NCBI RefSeq assembly: GCF_051020955.1
Contig: NW_027476193.1
Coordinates: 469,158-533,157, forward strand
DNA: 64,000 nucleotides
Reading direction: 5' to 3'
Origin: Megalopta genalis
Lineage: Eukaryota; Arthropoda; Insecta; Hymenoptera; Halictidae
Part shown: one piece after another, positions 27,299-39,900 of the stretch
Numbering within the stretch: the first letter of the stretch is position 1
Layout: each line of letters starts with the position of its first letter
The notes under the pieces: model-generated
Databases searched by the model: none
Seen by the model: the letters and a program-made list of their open reading frames with translations, nothing else
Told to the model about the DNA's origin: nothing
Position numbers and translations under genes: made by a program

Positions 27299-28204
27299 GC
27301 AAGCAAAATCATGTGTTTCGCATGGATTTGCAGCTAACTCGTACGTTTCACCTGCATTTGATGCATTATCACTTATATCGCAAGTATCTGAAGCTAAATC
27401 ATTTGTTTCGCATGGATTTGAAGCTAAACCCTTCTACATCGCATTGATTTTGCAGCTAAATCATGTGTTTCGCATGGATTTGAAGCTAACTCGTTTGTTT
27501 CGTCTGCATTTGAAGCTATATCTCTTATATCCCAAGTGTTTGCAGCTCAATCATTTGTTTCGCATGGATTTCAAGCTAAACCTTCTAAATCGCATGAATA
27601 TTAAGCTCAATCATGTGTTCCGCATGGATTTGAAGCTAACTCGTTTGTTTCGTCTGAACTTGAAGCAATATCACATATATCGCTAGTATCCTGAAGCTAA
27701 ATCATTTGTTTCGCATGGATTTTGAAGCTAAACCATCAACATCGCATTGATTTGCAGCTATATCATGTGTTTCGCATGGATTTGAAGCTAACTCGTTTGT
27801 TTCGTCTGCATTTGAAGCTATATCACTTATATCGCAAGTATATGAAGCTAAATCGTTTGCATCGCATGGATTTGAAGCTAAACCTTCTTCATCGGCATTG
27901 ATTTGACGATAAATCATGTGTTTCGCACGAATTTGAAGCTAATAGATGTGTTTCGCATTAATTTTAAGCTAAATCATTTGTTATGTATGGAATTGAAGCT
28001 AACTGGTTTGTTTCGCCTGCATTTGAAGCTATATAGACTATATCCCAACTGTTTGAAGCTCAATCATTTGTTTCGCATGGATTTGAAGCTAACTCGTTTG
28101 TTTCGCATGCAGATGAAGCTATATCACATATATCGCAAGTATCTGAAGCTAAATCATTTGTTTCGCATGGATTTGAAGCAAAACCTTCTACATCGCATTG
28201 ATTT
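27299..28204. repeat. About 900-bp tandem duplication, first copy (906 bp)
   Basis: This matches 28205-29100. It is six bases longer, and the excess is explained by single-base differences: insertions near 27301, 27429, 27690, 27720 and 27895, and one A missing from the second copy near 28640. Substitutions are rarer than indels between the two copies, which is unusual for natural divergence. Confidence 0.82.
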
Positions 28205-29100
28205 GCAGCAAAATCATGTGTTTCGCATGGATTTGCAGCTAACTCGTTCGTTTCACCTGCATTTGATGCATTATCACTTATATCGCAAGTATCTGAAGCT
28301 AAATCATTTGTTTCGCATGGATTTGAAGCTAAACCTTCTACATCGCATTGATTTTGCAGCTAAATCATGTGTTTCGCATGGAGTTGAAGCTAACTCGTTT
28401 GTTTCGTCTGCATTTGAAGCTATATCTCTTATATCCCAAGTGTTTGCAGCTCAATCATTTGTTTCGCATGGATTTCAAGCTAAACCTTCTAAATCGCATG
28501 AATATTAAGCTCAATCATGTGTTCCGCATGGATTTGAAGCTAACTCGTTTGTTTCGTCTGAACTTGAAGCAATATCACATATATCGCTAGTATCTGAAGC
28601 TAAATCATTTGTTTCGCATGGATTTGAAGCTAAACCATCACATCGCATTGATTTGCAGCTATATCATGTGTTTCGCATGGATTTGAAGCTAACTCGTTTG
28701 TTTCGTCTGCATTTGAAGCTATATCACTTATATCGCAAGTATATGAAGCTAAATCGTTTGCATCGCATGGATTTGAAGCTAAACCTTCTTCATCGCATTG
28801 ATTTGACGATAAATCATGTGTTTCGCACGAATTTGAAGCTAATAGATGTGTTTCGCATTAATTTTAAGCTAAATCATTTGTTATGTATGGAATTGAAGCT
28901 AACTGGTTTGTTTCGCCTGCATTTGAAGCTATATAGACTATATCCCAACTGTTTGAAGCTCAATCATTTGTTTCGCATGGATTTGAAGCTAACTCGTTTG
29001 TTTCGCATGCAGATGAAGCTATATCACATATATCGCAAGTATCTGAAGCTAAATCATTTGTTTCGCATGGATTTGAAGCAAAACCTTCTACATCGCATTG
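28205..29100. repeat. About 900-bp tandem duplication, second copy
   Basis: This is the cleaner copy of the unit at 27299. It ends where GCAGCAAAATC is replaced by GCAGCTAAATC, near 29105. Its monomers also match the later HOR copies at 33.3-34.3 and 37.2-38.2 kb. Confidence 0.82.
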
Positions 29101-31441
29101 ATTTGCAGCTAAATCATGTGTTTCGCATGGATTTGAAGCTAACTCGTTTGTTTCGCATGCAGATGAAGCTATATCACATATATCGCAATTATCTGCAGCT
29201 AAGTCATTTGTTTCGCATGTATTTGAAGCAAACCTTCTACATCGAATTGATTTGCAGCTAAATCATGTGTTTCGCATGGATTTGAAGCTAACTCGTTTGT
29301 TTCGTCTGCATTTGAAGCTATATCTCTTATATCCCAAGTGTTTGCAGCTCAATCATTTGTTTCGCATGGATTTGAGGCTAACCTCGTTTGTTTCGCATGC
29401 TGATGAAGCTATATCACATATATCGCAAGTATCTGAAGCTAAATCATTTGTTTCGCATGGATTTGAAGCAAAACCTTCTACATCGCATTGATTTGCATCT
29501 CAAATCATGTGTTTCGCAAGCATTTGAAGCTAACTCGTTTGTTTCGTCTGCATTTGAAGTTATATCACTTATATCCCAAGTGTTTGAAGCTAAATCATTT
29601 GTTTCGCATGGATTTGAAGCAAAACCTTACTACATCGCATTGATTTGACGATTAATCATGTGTTTCGCTTGTATATGAAGCTAACTCGTTTGTTTCGCCT
29701 GCAGTTGAATCTATATCACTTATATCGCAAGTATATGAAGCTAAATCATTTGTTCGCATGGATAGAAGCCAAGCCTTCTACTTCGCATTGATTTGAAGCT
29801 AAATCGTTTGTTTCGCATGGATTGGAGCTAACTCGTTTGTTTCGTCTGCATTTTGAAGCTATGTCACTTATATCGCAAGTATCTGAAGCTAAAACATTGG
29901 TTTCGAATGGATTTGAATCTAAACCCTGTGTTTCGCATGAATTTGAACATAAATCTTGCCTTTCGCATGCATTTGAATCTTAATCACGTGTTTTGCTTGG
30001 ATTTGATCTAACTCGTTGTTTCTCGTGCATTGAAGCTACAGCATTTTATATCGCAAGTATTTGAAGTTTACTCATTTGTGTCGAATGGATTTGAAGGTAA
30101 CTCGTTAGTTTCGCCTGCTTTTGAAGCTGTATCACTTATATCGCAAGTATCTGAAGCTAAATCATTGTTTCGCATGGATTAGAAGCTAAACCTTCTACAT
30201 CGCATTGATTTGCATCTAAATCATGTGTTTTCGCATGGATTTGAAGCTAACTCGTTTGTTTCGCATGCTGATGAAGCTATATCACTTATATTCGCAAGTA
30301 TCTGAAGCTAAATCATTTGTTTCGCATGGATTTGAAGCATCGCATTGATTTGCAGCTAAATCATGCGTTTCGCACGAATTTGAAACTAATAGATGTGTTT
30401 CGCATTAATTTTAAGCTAAATCATTTGTTATGTATGGAATTGAAGCTAACTGGTTTTTTCGCCTGCATTTGAAGCTATATAGCCTATATCCCAACTGTTT
30501 GATGCTCAATCATTTGTTTCGCATTGATTTGAAGCTAACTCGTTTGTTGCGCATGCAGTTGAATCTAAATAACGTATATCACAAGTATCTGAATCTAAAG
30601 TATTTGCTTGGCATGGATTTCAATCTAATCCACGTGTATCGCATGAGTTTTAAGCTAAATCATGTGTTCCGCATGGATTTGAAGCTAACTCGTTTGTCTC
30701 GTCTGCATTTGAAGCAATATCACTTATATCGCAAGTATCTGAAGCTAAATCATTGTTTCGCATGGATTTGATGCTAAACCTTCTACATCGCATTGATTTG
30801 ACGCTAAATCATTAGTTTCGCATGGATTTGAAGTAAAACCTTCTACATCGCATTGATTTGCAGCTAAATCATGTGTTTCGCACGAATTTGAAGCTAATAG
30901 GTGTGTTTCACATTATTTTTAAGCTAAATCATGTGTTACGTATGGAATTGAAGCTAACTGGTTTGTTTCGCCAGCATTTGAAGCTATATAGCCTATATCC
31001 CAACTGTTTGAAGCTCAATCATTTGTTTCGCATGGATTTGAACCTAAACCTTCTACATCGCATTGATTTGCAGCTAAATCCTGCGTTTCGCATGGATTTG
31101 AAGCTTACTCGTCTGTTTCGTCTGCATTTGAAGCTATATCACTTATATCCCTAGTGTTTGAAGCTAAATCAGTTGTTCCGCATGGATTCGACGCTAAACC
31201 TTCTACATCGCATTGATTTGAAGCTAAAACATGTGTTTCGCTTGTATAGGAAGCTAACTCGTTTGTTTCGCCTGCAGTTGAATCTATATCACTTATAAGG
31301 CAAGTATTTGAAGCTATATCATTTGTTCCGCATGGATTATAAGCTAAGCCTTCTACTTCGCATTGATTTGAAGCTAAAACGTTTGTTTCGCATGGATTTG
31401 TAGCTAACTCGTTTGTTTCTCCGGCATTTGAAGCTATATCA

Positions 31442-33057
31442 CAAATCGATAGTATGTGACTCTAAATCATTTGTTTCCCATGGATTTGAAGCTAAACCTT
31501 CGTCATTGCATTGATTTGCAGCTAAATCATGTGTTTCGTATGGATTTGAAGCTAACTCGTTTGTTTCCCAGCATTTGAAGCTATATCAATTATATCGCAA
31601 GTATCTGATGCTAAATCATTTGTTTCGCATGGACTTGACGCTAAACCTTCTACATCGCATTGATTTGCAGCAAAATCATGTGTTTCGCATGGATTTGCAG
31701 CTAACTCGTTCGTTTCACCTGCATTTGATGCATTATCACTTATATCGCAAGTATCTGAAGCTAAATCATTTGTTTCGCATGGATTTGAAGCTAAACCTTC
31801 TACATCGCATTGATTTTGCAGCTAAATCATGTGTTTCGCATGGATTTGAAGCTAACTCGTTTGTTTCGTCTGCATTTGAAGCTATATCTCTTATATCCCA
31901 AGTGTTTGCAGCTCAATCATTTGTTTCGCATGGATTTCAAGCTAAACCTTCTAAATCGCATGAATATTAAGCTCAATCATGTGTTCCGCATGGATTTGGA
32001 GCTAACTCGTTTGTTTCGTCTGCATTTGAAGCTATGTCACTTATATCGCAAGTATCTGAAGCTAAAACATTGGTTTCGAATGGATTTGAAGCTAAACATT
32101 CTACATCGCATTGATTTGCTGCTAAATCATGTGTTTCGCATGGATTTGCAGCTAACTCGTTCGTTTCACCTGCATTTGATGCTTTATCACTTATATCGCA
32201 AGTATCTGAAGCTAAATCATTTGTTTCGCATGGATTTGAAGCTAAACCTTCTACATCGCATTGATTTGCAGCTAAATCATGTGTTTCGCACGAATTTGAA
32301 ACTAATAGATGTGTTTCGCATTAATTTTAAGCTAAATCATTTGTTATGTATGGAATTGAAGCTAACTGGTTTTTTCGCCTGCATTAGAAGCTATATAGCC
32401 TATATCCCAACTGTTTGATGCTCAATCATTTGTTTCGCATTGATTTGAAGCTAACTCGTTTGTTGCGCATGCAGTTGAATCTAAATATCGTATATCACAA
32501 GTATCTGAATCTAAAGTATTTGTTTGGCATGGATTTCAATCTAATCCACGTGTATCGCATGAGTTTTAAGCTAAATCATGTGTTCCGCATGGATTTGAAG
32601 CTAACTCGTTTGTCTCGTCTGCATTTGAAGCAATATCACTTATATCGCAAGTATCTGAAGCTAAATCATTGGTTTCGCATGGATTTGATGCTAAACCTTC
32701 TACATCGCATTGATTTGACGCTAAATCATTAGTTTCGCATGGATTTGAAGTAAAACCTTCTACATCGCATTGATTTGCAGCTAAATCATGTGTTTCGCAC
32801 GAATTTGAAGCTAATAGGTGTGTTTCACATTATTTGTAAGCTAAATCATGTGTTACGTATGGAATTGAAGCTAACTCGTTTGTTTCGCCTGCAGATGAAT
32901 CTATATCACTTATAAGGCAAGTATTTGAGCTATATCATTTGTTCCGCATGGATTAGAAGCTAAGCCTTCTACTTCGCATTGATTTGAAGCTAAAACGTTT
33001 GTTTCGCATGGATTTGTGGCTAACTCGTTTGTTTCTCCTGCATTTGAAGCTATATCA
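31442..33057. repeat. Large HOR, interval 2 (1,616 bp)
   Basis: This is the shortest interval between CAAATCGATAG markers. It starts with the block TTTCCCATGG, CCTTCGTCATTGC, TTTCCCAGC that follows every marker of the family. It then passes through a TTGGAGCTAACTC monomer near 32000 and the AATAGATGTG and TATATCACAAG blocks near 32.3-32.5 kb. Confidence 0.85.
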
Positions 33058-36000
33058 CAAATCGATAGTATGTGACTCTAAATCATTTGTTTCCCATGGA
33101 TTTGAAGCTAAACCTTCGTCATTGCATTGATTTGCAGCTAAATCATGTGTTTCGTATGGATTTGAAGCTAACTCGTTTGTTTCCCAGCATTTGAAGCTAT
33201 ATCACTTATATCGCAAGTATCTCATGCTAAATCATTTGTTTCGCATGGACTTGACGCTAAACCTTCTACATCGCATTGATTTGCAGCAAAATCATGTGTT
33301 TCGCATGGATTTGCAGCTAACTCGTTCGTTTCACCTGCATTTGATGCATTATCACTTATATCGCAAGTATCTGAAGCTAAATCATTTGTTTCGCATGGAT
33401 TTGAAGCTAAACCTTCTACATCGCATTGATTTTGCAGCTAAATCATGTGTTTCGCATGGATTTGAAGCTAACTCGTTTGTTTCGCATGCAGATGAAGCTA
33501 TATCACATATATCGCAATTATCTGCAGCTAAGTCATTTGTTTCGCATGTATTTGAAGCAAAACCTTCTACATCGAATTGATTTGCAGCTAAATCATGTGT
33601 TTCGCATGGATTTGAAGCTAACTCGTTTGTTTCGTCTGCATTTGAAGCTATATCTCTTATATCCCAAGTGTTTGCAGCTCAATCATTTGTTTCGCATGGA
33701 TTTCAAGCTAAACCTTCTAAATCGCATGAATATTAAGCTCAATCATGTGTTCCGCATGGATTTGAAGCTAACTCGTTTGTTTCGTCTGAACTTGAAGCAA
33801 TATCACATATATCGCTAGTATCTGAAGCTAAATCATTTGTTTCGCATGGATTTGAAGCTAAACCTTCTACATCGCATTGATTTGCATCTAAGTCATGTGT
33901 TTCGCATGGATTTGAAGCTAACTCGTTTGTTTCGCACGCAGATGAAGCTATATCACATATATCGCAAGTATCTGAAGCTAAATCATTTGTTTCGCATGGA
34001 TTTGAAGCTAAACCTTCTACATCGCATTGATTTGCAGCTAAATCATGTGTTTCGCACGAATTTGAAGCTAATAGATGTGTTTCGCATTAATTTTAAGCTA
34101 AATCATTTGTTATGTATGGATTTGAAGCTAACTGGTTTGTTTCGCCTGCATTTGAAGCTATATAGCCTATATCCCAACTGTTTGAAGCTCAATCATTTGT
34201 TTCGCATGGATTTGAAGCTAACTCGTTTGTTTCGCATGCAGATGAAGCTATATCACATATATCGCAAGTATCTGAAGCTAAATCATTTGTTTCGCATGGA
34301 TTTGAAGCAAAACCTTCTACATCGCATTGATTTGCAGCTAAATCATGTGTTTCGCAAGCATTTGAAGCTAACTCGTTTGTTTCGTCTGCATTTGAAGGTA
34401 TATCACTTATATCCCAAGTGTTTGAAGCTAAATCATTTGTTTCGCATGGATTTGAAGCTAAACCTTCTACATCGCATTGATTTGACGATAAATCATGTGT
34501 TTCGCTTGTATATGAAGCTAACTCGTTTGTTTCGCCTGCAGTTGAATCTATATCACTTATATCGCAAGTATATGAAGCTAAGTCATTTGTTCCGCATGGA
34601 TTAGAAGCCAAGCCTTCTACTTCGCATTGATTTGAAGCTAAATCGTTTGTTTCGCATGGATTTGGAGCTAACTCGTTTGTTTCGTCTGCATTTGAAGCTA
34701 TGTCACTTATATCGCAAGTATCTGAAGCTAAAACATTGGTTTCGAATGGATTTGAAGCTAAACATTCTACATCGCATTGATTTGCTGCTAAATCATGTGT
34801 TTCGCATGGATTTGCAGCTAACTCGTTCGTTTCACCTGCATTTGATGCTTTATCACTTATATCGCAAGTATCTGAAGCTAAATCATTTGTTTCGCATGGA
34901 TTAGAAGCTAAACCTTCTACATCGCATTGATTTGCATCTAAGTCATGTGTTTCGCATGGATTTGAAGCTTACTCGTTTGTTTCGCATGCAGATGAAGCTA
35001 TATCACATATATCGCAAGTATCTGAAGCTAAATCATTTGTTTCGCATGGATTTGAAGCAAAACCTTCTACATCGCATTGATTTGCAGCTAAATCATGTGT
35101 TTCGCACGAATTTGAAGCTAATAGATGTGTTTCGCATTAATTTTAAGCTAAATCATTTGTTATGTATGGAATTGAAGCTAACTGGTTTGTTTCGCCTGCA
35201 TTTGAAGCTATATAGACTATATCCCAACTGTTTGAAGCTCAATCATTTGTTTCGCATGGATTTGAAGCTAACTCGTTTGTTTCGCATGCAGATGAAGCTA
35301 TATCACATATATCGCAAGTATCTGAAGCTAAATCATTTGTTTCGCATGGATTTGAAGCAAAACCTTCTACATCGCATTGATTTGCAGCTAAATCATGTGT
35401 TTCGCACGCATTTGAAGCTAACTCGTTTGTTTCGTCTGCATTTGAAGGTATATCACTTATATCCCAAGTGTTTGAAGATAAATCATTTGTTTCGCATGGA
35501 TTTGAAGCTAAACCTTCTACATCGCATTGATTTGACGATAAATCATGTGTTTCGCTTGTATATGAAGCTAACTCGTTTGTTTCGCCTGCAGTTGAATCTA
35601 TATCACTTATATCGCAAGTATATGAAGCTAAATCATTTGTTCCGCATGGATTAGAAGCCAAGCCTTCTACTTCGCATTGATTTGAAGCTAAATCGTTTGT
35701 TTCGCATGGATTTGGAGCTAACTCGTTTGTTTCGTCTGCATTTGAAGCTATGTCACTTATATCGCAAGTATCTGAAGCTAAAACATTGGTTTCGAATGGA
35801 TTTGAAGCTAATCATTCTACATCGCATTGATTTGCTGCTAAATCATGTGTTTCGCATGGATTTGCAGCTAACTCGTTCGTTTCACCTGCATTTGATGCTT
35901 TATCACTTATATCGCAAGTATCTGAAGCTAAATCATTTGTTTCGCATGGATTAGAAGCTAAACCTTCTACATCGCATTGATTTGCATCTAAATCATGTGT

Positions 36001-36925
36001 TTCGCATGGATTTGAAGCTAACTCGTTTGTTTCGCATGCTGATGAAGCTATATCACATATATCGCAAGTATCTGAAGCTAAATCATTTGTTTCGCATGGA
36101 TTTGAAGCAAAACCTTCTACATCGCATTGATTTGCAGCTAAATCATGTGTTTCGCACGAATTTGAAACTAATAGATGTGTTTCGCATTAATTTTAAGCTA
36201 AATCATTTGTTATGTATGGAATTGAAGCTAACTGGTTTTTTCGCCTGCATTAGAAGCTATATAGCCTATATCCCAACTGTTTGATGCTCAATCATTTGTT
36301 TCGCATTGATTTGAAGCTAACTCGTTTGTTGCGCATGCAGTTGAATCTAAATATCGTATATCACAAGTATCTGAATCTAAAGTATTTGTTTGGCATGGAT
36401 TTCAATCTAATCCACGTGTATCGCATGAGTTTTAAGCTAAATCATGTGTTCCGCATGGATTTGAAGCTAACTCGTTTGTCTCGTCTGCATTTGAAGCAAT
36501 ATCACTTATATCGCAAGTATCTGAAGCTAAATCATTGGTTTCGCATGGATTTGATGCTAAACCTTCTACATCGCATTGATTTGACGCTAAATCATTAGTT
36601 TCGCATGGATTTGAAGTAAAACCTTCTACATCGCATTGATTTGCAGCTAAATCATGTGTTTCGCACGAATTTGAAGCTAATAGGTGTGTTTCACATTATT
36701 TGTAAGCTAAATCATGTGTTACGTATGGAATTGAAGCTAACTCGTTTGTTTCGCCTGCAGATGAATCTATATCACTTATAAGGCAAGTATTTGAGCTATA
36801 TCATTTGTTCCGCGCATGGATTAGAAGCTAAGCCTTCTACTTCGCATTGATTTGAAGCTAAAACGTTTGTTTCGCATGGATTTGTGGCTAACTCGTTTGT
36901 TTCTCCTGCATTTGAAGCTATATCA
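33058..36925. repeat. Large HOR, interval 3 (3,868 bp)
   Basis: This matches the next interval nearly base for base over its first and last parts. It contains two 1,050-bp repeats (a unit starting near 34632 recurs at 35682). A two-base insertion near 36813 (CCGCGCATGG for CCGCATGG) is private to this copy. Confidence 0.88.
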
Positions 36926-39900
36926 CAAATCGATAGTATGTGACTCTAAATCATTTGTTTCCCATGGATTTGAAGCTAAACCTTCGTCATTGCATTGATT
37001 TGCAGCTAAATCATGTGTTTCGTATGGATTTGAAGCTAACTCGTTTGTTTCCCAGCATTTGAAGCTATATCACTTATATCGCAAGTATCTCATGCTAAAT
37101 CATTTGTTTCGCATGGACTTGACGCTAAACCTTCTACATCGCATTGATTTGCAGCAAAATCATGTGTTTCGCATGGATTTGCAGCTAACTCGTTCGTTTC
37201 ACCTGCATTTGATGCATTATCACTTATATCGCAAGTATCTGAAGCTAAATCATTTGTTTCGCATGGATTTGAAGCTAAACCTTCTACATCGCATTGATTT
37301 TGCAGCTAAATCATGTGTTTCGCATGGATTTGAAGCTAACTCGTTTGTTTCGCATGCAGATGAAGCTATATCACATATATCGCAATTATCTGCAGCTAAG
37401 TCATTTGTTTCGCATGTATTTGAAGCAAAACCTTCTACATCGAATTGATTTGCAGCTAAATCATGTGTTTCGCATGGATTTGAAGCTAACTCGTTTGTTT
37501 CGTCTGCATTTGAAGCTATATCTCTTATATCCCAAGTGTTTGCAGCTCAATCATTTGTTTCGCATGGATTTCAAGCTAAACCTTCTAAATCGCATGAATA
37601 TTAAGCTCAATCATGTGTTCCGCATGGATTTGAAGCTAACTCGTTTGTTTCGTCTGAACTTGAAGCAATATCACATATATCGCTAGTATCTGAAGCTAAA
37701 TCATTTGTTTCGCATGGATTTGAAGCTAAACCATCAACATCGCATTGATTTGCAGCTATTTCATGTGTTTCGCATGGATTTGAAGCTAACTCGTTTGTTT
37801 CGTCTGCATTTGAAGCTATATCACTTATATCGCAAGTATATGAAGCTAAATCGTTTGCATCGCATGGATTTGAAGCTAAACCTTCTTCATCGCATTGATT
37901 TGACGATAAATCATGTGTTTCGCACGAATTTGAAGCTAATAGATGCGTTTCGCATTAATTTTAAGCTAAATCATTTGTTATGTATGGAATTGAAGCTAAC
38001 TGGTTTGTTTCGCCTGCATTTGAAGCTATATAGACTATATCCCAACTGTTTGAAGCTCAATCATTTGTTTCGCATGGATTTGAAGCTAACTCGTTTGTTT
38101 CGCATGCAGATGAAGCTATATCACATATATCGCAAGTATCTGAAGCTAAATCATTTGTTTCGCATGGATTTGAAGCAAAACCTTCTACATCGCATTGATT
38201 TGCAGCTAAATCATGTGTTTCGCAAGCATTTGAAGCTAACTCGTTTGTTTCGTCTGCATTTGAAGTTATATCACTTATATCCCAAGTGTTTGAAGCTAAA
38301 TCATTTGTTTAGCATGGATTTGAAGCTAAACCTTCTAGATCGCATTGATTTGACGATAAATCATGTGTTTCGCTTGTATATGAAGCTAACTCGTTTGTTT
38401 CGCCTGCAGTTGAATCTATATCACTTATATCGCAAGTATATGAAGCTAAATCATTTGTTCCGCATGGATTAGAAGCCAAGCCTTCTACTTCGCATTGATT
38501 TGAAGCTAAATCGTTTGTTTCGCATGGATTTGGAGCTAACTCGTTTGTTTCGTCTGCATTTGAAGCTATGTCACTTATATCGCAAGTATCTGAAGCTAAA
38601 ACATTGGTTTCGAATGGATTTGAAGCTAAACATTCTACATCGCATTGATTTGCTGCTAAATCATGTGTTTCGCATGGATTTGCAGCTAACTCGTTCGTTT
38701 CACCTGCATTTGATGCTTTATCACTTATATCGCAAGCATCTGAAGCTAAATCATGTGTTTCGCATGGATTTGAAGCTAACTCGTTTGTTTCGCACGCAGA
38801 TGAAGCTATATCACATATATCGCAAGTATCTGAAGCTAAATCATTTGTTTCGCATGGATTTGAAGCTAAACCTTCTACATCGCATTGATTTGCAGCTAAA
38901 TCATGTGTTTCGCACGAATTTGAAGCTAATAGATGTGTTTCGCATTAATTTTAAGCTAAATCATTTGTTATGTATGGATTTGAAGCTAACTGGTTTGTTT
39001 CGCCTGCATTTGAAGCTATATAGCCTATATCCCAACTGTTTGAAGCTCAATCATTTGTTTCGCATGGATTTGAAGCTAACTCGTTTGTTTCGCATGCAGA
39101 TGAAGCTATATCACATATATCGCAAGTATCTGAAGCTAAATCATTTGTTTCGCATGGATTTGAAGCAAAACCTTCTACATCGCATTGATTTGCAGCTAAA
39201 TCATGTGTTTCGCAAGCATTTGAAGCTAACTCGTTTGTTTCGTCTGCATTTGAAGGTATATCACTTATATCCCAAGTGTTTGAAGCTAAATCATTTGTTT
39301 CGCATGGATTTGAAGCTAAACCTTCTACATCGCATTGATTTGACGATAAATCATGTGTTTCGCTTGTATATGAAGCTAACTCGTTTGTTTCGCCTGCAGT
39401 TGAATCTATATCACTTATATCGCAAGTATATGAAGCTAAGTCATTTGTTCCGCATGGATTAGAAGCCAAGCCTTCTACTTCGCATTGATTTGAAGCTAAA
39501 TCGTTTGTTTCGCATGGATTTGGAGCTAACTCGTTTGTTTCGTCTGCATTTGAAGCTATGTCACTTATATCGCAAGTATCTGAAGCTAAAACATTGGTTT
39601 CGAATGGATTTGAAGCTAAACATTCTACATCGCATTGATTTGCTGCTAAATCATGTGTTTCGCATGGATTTGCAGCTAACTCGTTCGTTTCACCTGCATT
39701 TGATGCTTTATCACTTATATCGCAAGTATCTGAAGCTAAATCATTTGTTTCGCATGGATTTGAAGCTAAACCTTCTACATCGCATTGATTTGCATCTAAG
39801 TCATGTGTTTCGCATGGATTTGAAGCTTACTCGTTTGTTTCGCATGCAGATGAAGCTATATCACATATATCGCAAGTATCTGAAGCTAAATCATTTGTTT

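Larger units (their letters stand above)
24400..30800. other. Block rich in single-base indels
   Basis: Compared with sister copies elsewhere, this block carries several dozen one-base insertions or deletions, mostly in short homopolymers or next to them. Examples are an extra T near 24460, missing A near 24632, extra G near 25196, 25994 and 26190, extra C near 26416, extra A near 26452, missing T near 26788, extra C near 27429, and extra C near 29382. Flanking segments of the same families are almost free of them. This looks like unpolished long-read sequence; genuine local decay is the alternative. Confidence 0.65.
27073..31441. repeat. Large HOR, interval 1 (4,369 bp between markers)
   Basis: The large HOR family is delimited here by the short monomer CAAATCGATAG, which occurs at 27073, 31442, 33058, 36926, 42531, 45498, 51462 and 54070. 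This first interval contains the 900-bp duplication and a region at 29.7-30.4 kb with many small indels. It also holds the AACGTATATCACAAG block near 30.57 kb. Confidence 0.82.
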
